Of a DNA stretch of 64,000 bases, positions 60,885 to 64,000 are shown piece after piece. Numbering within the stretch: position 1 is the first letter of the stretch; each line of letters opens with the position of its first letter. Source of the DNA: Ruminimicrobiellum sp045223915 (GTDB lineage Bacteria; Elusimicrobiota; Endomicrobiia; Endomicrobiales; Endomicrobiaceae); contig JBGUZU010000033.1 in the NCBI GenBank assembly GCA_045223915.1, positions 1 to 64,000 on the forward strand. The letters run 5' to 3'. The notes beneath the pieces were generated by a model. It had not been told where the DNA came from. It made no database searches and worked only from the letters and a program-made list of their open reading frames with translations. The translations under genes were made by a program, and so were the position numbers.

Positions 60885-62672
60885 TTGAAAAACATTAGAA
60901 ATTTTTGCATCATTGCACATATAGATCACGGTAAAAGCACACTTGCCGACAGACTTCTTGAATATACAGGTACCATTTCAAAAAGAGAAATGAAAGACCA
61001 AATTCTCGACGGTATGGAACTTGAAAGAGAAAGAGGTATCACAATAAAAGCTAAGGCCGTTAAAATGCAGTACAAAGATAAAGACGGTCAGGAATATATT
61101 TTAAATCTTATAGATACCCCCGGTCACGTGGATTTTACTTATGAAGTTTCCCGTGCATTGGAAGCATGTGAAGGTGCACTTTTGGTTATAGATGCATCGC
61201 AAGGTGTTGAAGCACAAACTCTTGCAAACACAATGCTTGCAAAAAATGCCAACTTAAAAATTATTCCGGTAATAAACAAAATAGATTTGCCTACCGCCGA
61301 TATAGATTCCGCTTACGAACAAATGACGGATGCTTTGGAAGTTATCGATCAACCTATACTTGCAAGTGCAAAAGAAGGTATCGGTATAAATGAAATTGTA
61401 GATTCCGTTATAGCAAATATCCCCGCACCGCAAGGCAAAAAAGAAGACCCGTTATCCGCTTTGATTTTTGATTCTTTTTACGATTCTTATAAAGGTGTTG
61501 TTATCATTATAAGAGTGTTCGACGGTACAATCAAAAAAGGTATGAAAGTAACATTTATGGCTTCAGGTGCTCAATACGAAGTTCTTGAAGTCGGATATAT
61601 GAAAATAAAACCTGTAGAATCGGACAGTCTTTCTGCCGGTGAAGTAGGTTTTGTTGTTGCGGGTATCAAAACAATACAAGACGTAAAAATCGGTGACACA
61701 ATAACCGAAAGTTCAAGACCTACAACTCACCCTCATGCAGGGTACAAAGAAGTTAATCCGTTCGTGTTTGCAGGTCTTTACCCATACAGCACATCCGACT
61801 ACGACAGTTTAAAAGTTGCTCTTGAAAAGTTACAACTTTCGGATGCATCTTTAACTTATGTTCCGGAAACTTCCGTAGCGTTGGGGTTTGGTTACAGATG
61901 CGGATTTTTAGGACATCTTCATTTGGAAATCGTTAGAGAAAGACTTGAAAGAGAGTTCGGTTTAAACCTTTTGGTTACTGCACCTAACGTTATATATAAT
62001 GTAAAAACAAAAAATCAGATGGTAACTATAGATAATCCTGCAAAGTTTCCCAACAATGCGGAAATCCAGGAAATTTGGGAACCGTATGTTATGGCAACGA
62101 TAGTTTCTCCTACCGAATATCTCGGCGGACTAATGGATTTGTGTCAAAAGAAAAGAGGCAAACAGGTTGACATGAAATATGTTAACATGAAAATTGCCAT
62201 TTTAAAATACGAAATTCCGTTGGCGGAAATTATTGTAGGTTTTTACGATGCACTCAAATCCGTATCTAAAGGATATGCATCGTTCGATTACGAACATATA
62301 GCCCCGCAACTCGGCGATTTGGTAAAACTTGAAATACTTGTTAACGGTGAAGTTGTGGATGCTTTTTCAGTAATTGTTCACAAAGACAAAGCTCAAACTG
62401 CCGCACACTTTTTAACGGAAAAATTAAGAGGAATTATTCCCCGTCACATGTTCGAAATTCCTATTCAGGCAAGAATAAACAATAAGATTATAGCCAGAGA
62501 AACAATATCTGCTATGAGAAAAGATGTTCTTGCAAAATGTTATGGCGGTGATATCACCAGAAAGAGAAAACTTCTTGAAAAGCAGAAAGAAGGTAAGAAG
62601 AAGATGAGACAGTTCGGGAAGGTGGAGCTACCGCCGGAAGCGTTTGTTGCGGTGCTGCAAATTGATAAGTAA
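60885..62672 (+). CDS. lepA: elongation factor 4 (LepA)
   Basis: 595 residues, standard. Translational GTPase with G1 AHIDHGKST, G3 DTPGHVDF, G4 NKIDLP. The LepA-specific C-terminal domain includes GGDITRKRKLLEKQKEGKKKMRQFGKVELPPEAF. It acts on stalled or newly assembling ribosomes. The start codon is TTG with AAGGA upstream. The stop lies inside a small inverted repeat ATAAGTAA/TTACTTAT without a T-run. Confidence 0.97.
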   Translation: MKNIRNFCIIAHIDHGKSTLADRLLEYTGTISKREMKDQILDGMELERERGITIKAKAVKMQYKDKDGQEYILNLIDTPGHVDFTYEVSRALEACEGALLVIDASQGVEAQTLANTMLAKNANLKIIPVINKIDLPTADIDSAYEQMTDALEVIDQPILASAKEGIGINEIVDSVIANIPAPQGKKEDPLSALIFDSFYDSYKGVVIIIRVFDGTIKKGMKVTFMASGAQYEVLEVGYMKIKPVESDSLSAGEVGFVVAGIKTIQDVKIGDTITESSRPTTHPHAGYKEVNPFVFAGLYPYSTSDYDSLKVALEKLQLSDASLTYVPETSVALGFGYRCGFLGHLHLEIVRERLEREFGLNLLVTAPNVIYNVKTKNQMVTIDNPAKFPNNAEIQEIWEPYVMATIVSPTEYLGGLMDLCQKKRGKQVDMKYVNMKIAILKYEIPLAEIIVGFYDALKSVSKGYASFDYEHIAPQLGDLVKLEILVNGEVVDAFSVIVHKDKAQTAAHFLTEKLRGIIPRHMFEIPIQARINNKIIARETISAMRKDVLAKCYGGDITRKRKLLEKQKEGKKKMRQFGKVELPPEAFVAVLQIDK

Positions 62673-62687
62673 TACAATTACTTATGG

Positions 62688-62775
62688 GCGAAACGGAATT
62701 ATCTTTTAAATAATAATTTTGCATTTACCTTCTTTATGTACCGTTTCGCTTTTGTACACCGCAGTCGGTAAATGC
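62688..62775. other. interleaved inverted repeats, possible H-type pseudoknot RNA or site
   Basis: Two perfect 9-bp inverted repeats overlap in A-B-A'-B' order: GCGAAACGG (62688-62696) with CCGTTTCGC (62741-62749), and GCATTTACC (62721-62729) with GGTAAATGC (62767-62775). That topology is a pseudoknot if transcribed. It occupies the 257-bp gap between lepA and the DUF262 gene; the remaining 155 bp to 62929 are AT-rich with no gene. Confidence 0.45.
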
Positions 62776-62929
62776 TTCATTCTTATTTAAAATATTAAAT
62801 CCTTTGAAAGCAAACAACAACAAAAAAATTGTCACAAAATGCTTTGTTCTAATTTAAAACATAAAAAGCTTTAATAAATTAGTTGAAATAATTATTAGAT
62901 AAAAATTAAATGATTTATAGGAGATTTGT

Positions 62930-64000
62930 ATGGGCATACTTGATAATGAAAACAGAACAAATGGCCTTATTACTATTAAGGAATTATTTAGTGATAATCA
63001 TTATTATAGAATTCCAGATTATCAACGTGGATATTCATGGGGCAGTGATAAAGAGTTTTTAGAATTATGGAAAGATATTTTAAGAATATATCATTCTAAT
63101 AATACAAATCGTAAACATTATACCGGTATGATTACATTGGATGAAATCAAAAATGAAAGCGATATTAATATTGAAAATTTATATGATACAAATTCTTTTT
63201 ATATAGTCGATGGGCAACAAAGAATTACATCAATTATTATTATTTTAAAAACAATTTTTGATTATTCTAAAGATAATGGAATTGATGCAATAACTTCAAA
63301 TTATGATTATAAGTTTTTATTGAACGGAGATTCTGGTATTAGGAGATTTGGTTATTCTATAAAAAGACAAGATGGAGCCGATGATTTTTTTAGAAAAAGA
63401 ATTTATGAAGCAAATAAAAATCTTCCGATGCCAAATCAGTATTTTGTAAATATAAATGAGTCACAAAAAATTATCGAAAAAGAATTAATTAGATACGATT
63501 ATGAAAAAATAAAAGATATTATCGATGTTATTTTAAATAGATTGGTGTTTAATATTTATTTTATTACAGAAGATTTTGATGTGAGAGTTACTTTTGAGAC
63601 TATGAACAATAGAGGTAAATCACTTACAAGTTTGGAATTATTAAAAAATAGATTAATGTATCTATCTACATTTTTTAGTAAAGGGAGAGAGAATTATATT
63701 GGAAGACTTCAACAACAAATAGATTCATCATGGAAGAATATATATGATCATTTAAATTATAAAGATTCCAGACTATCTGATGATGAATATTTAAAAGCTC
63801 ATTGGATTGTATACCAAAGATTAAATAAAAAGAAAGGTAACGCATTCATTGAAGATATCTTAAATAATGAATTTTCTACTGATAATGGGCCTTTTTATAA
63901 TTATTGTCAAGAATTTGAATATGATAAGGCATTTGATTTATTATCCAAATACGTTCAAAGTTTGGATAAATATAGTTTGTTTTGGTCATCGGTTAATTCC
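62930..64000 (+). CDS. DUF262 (GmrS-like) domain protein, 3' end outside window
   Basis: 357 codons are visible, open at the window end. YRIPDYQRGYSW near residue 30, YIVDGQQRITSI near 95 (the DGQQR signature), and FETMNNRGKSLTSLELLKNRL near 225 are the DUF262 hallmarks. The family is found in the GmrSD type IV restriction system and other phage-defence proteins; DGQQR belongs to a ParB-like nuclease/NTPase fold. A DUF1524 nuclease half may follow outside the window. AGGAG lies 8 bp before the ATG. The gene is visibly more AT-rich than lepA, suggesting transfer. Confidence 0.88.
   Translation, partial: MGILDNENRTNGLITIKELFSDNHYYRIPDYQRGYSWGSDKEFLELWKDILRIYHSNNTNRKHYTGMITLDEIKNESDINIENLYDTNSFYIVDGQQRITSIIIILKTIFDYSKDNGIDAITSNYDYKFLLNGDSGIRRFGYSIKRQDGADDFFRKRIYEANKNLPMPNQYFVNINESQKIIEKELIRYDYEKIKDIIDVILNRLVFNIYFITEDFDVRVTFETMNNRGKSLTSLELLKNRLMYLSTFFSKGRENYIGRLQQQIDSSWKNIYDHLNYKDSRLSDDEYLKAHWIVYQRLNKKKGNAFIEDILNNEFSTDNGPFYNYCQEFEYDKAFDLLSKYVQSLDKYSLFWSSVNS

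Overview
This is one strand-organised, AT-rich (by eye roughly one third GC) bacterial chromosome segment around a replication origin. It holds about 50 protein genes and three tRNA genes (Pro, Ser, Thr; none encodes CCA), with no rRNA, CRISPR array or transposase. Outer-membrane-type, Tat-exported and periplasmic proteins point to a diderm. The combination of amino-acid fermentation genes (indolepyruvate:ferredoxin oxidoreductase, phenylacetate-CoA ligase), MetX/MetW, a ferredoxin-fused EtfA and a giant secreted protein opening with a HDLHNN-type N-terminal domain fits a host-associated member of the Elusimicrobiota (Endomicrobium-like). That placement is an inference from gene content and was not tested.

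Layout. 1-2.7 kb: 23S rRNA methyltransferase (cut by the window), a small beta-barrel protein and Ogt. 2.75-14.5 kb: a redox island in which most enzymes carry export signals: a Tat aldo/keto reductase-ferredoxin, a Tat-ferredoxin remnant of it, a flavodoxin, a carboxymuconolactone decarboxylase-cupin fusion, a dienelactone-hydrolase-like protein, a cyclophilin-like protein and a metallo-beta-lactamase-fold protein. It also has cytosolic partners, a LysR regulator, RarA and a Nim-like protein. Two or three of its operons have MerR-type promoters with 19-bp spacers. 14.6-23.5 kb: ankyrin protein, EtfBA, metX-metW, a P-type ATPase, nadA-ccdA. 23.5-32 kb: a single 2813-residue secreted protein with internal duplications.

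32-40.3 kb: the origin block gyrA-gyrB-dciA-dnaN-dnaA, all on the minus strand, with DnaA boxes at and just upstream of the dnaA start. Left of about 41.5 kb genes are mostly on the minus strand; right of it all are on the plus strand, as expected for two replichores leaving oriC. 40.3-49.2 kb: M23 lipoprotein, LtaS-like sulfatase, the iorA-iorB-paaK-ACT fermentation operon, a HAD phosphatase and a glycosyltransferase. 49.1-54.8 kb: six parS sites in the gaps around two radical SAM genes and two paralogous membrane proteins, ending in parA-parB. 55-62.7 kb: a PIF1/RecD-like helicase, glmM-pdxJ, tRNA-Thr, an O-antigen-ligase/TPR protein and lepA. 62.7-64 kb: an interleaved inverted repeat (possible pseudoknot), then a DUF262 (GmrS-like) gene that runs off the window and looks like the start of a defence or accessory region.

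Part 2 highlights: the same-oriented asymmetric parS array with its linked membrane proteins, the duplicated architecture of the giant protein, the export-signalled redox island with an internally deleted paralogue, a dispersed purine-tract plus triloop-hairpin repeat family, and the pseudoknot-like element next to the DUF262 gene.
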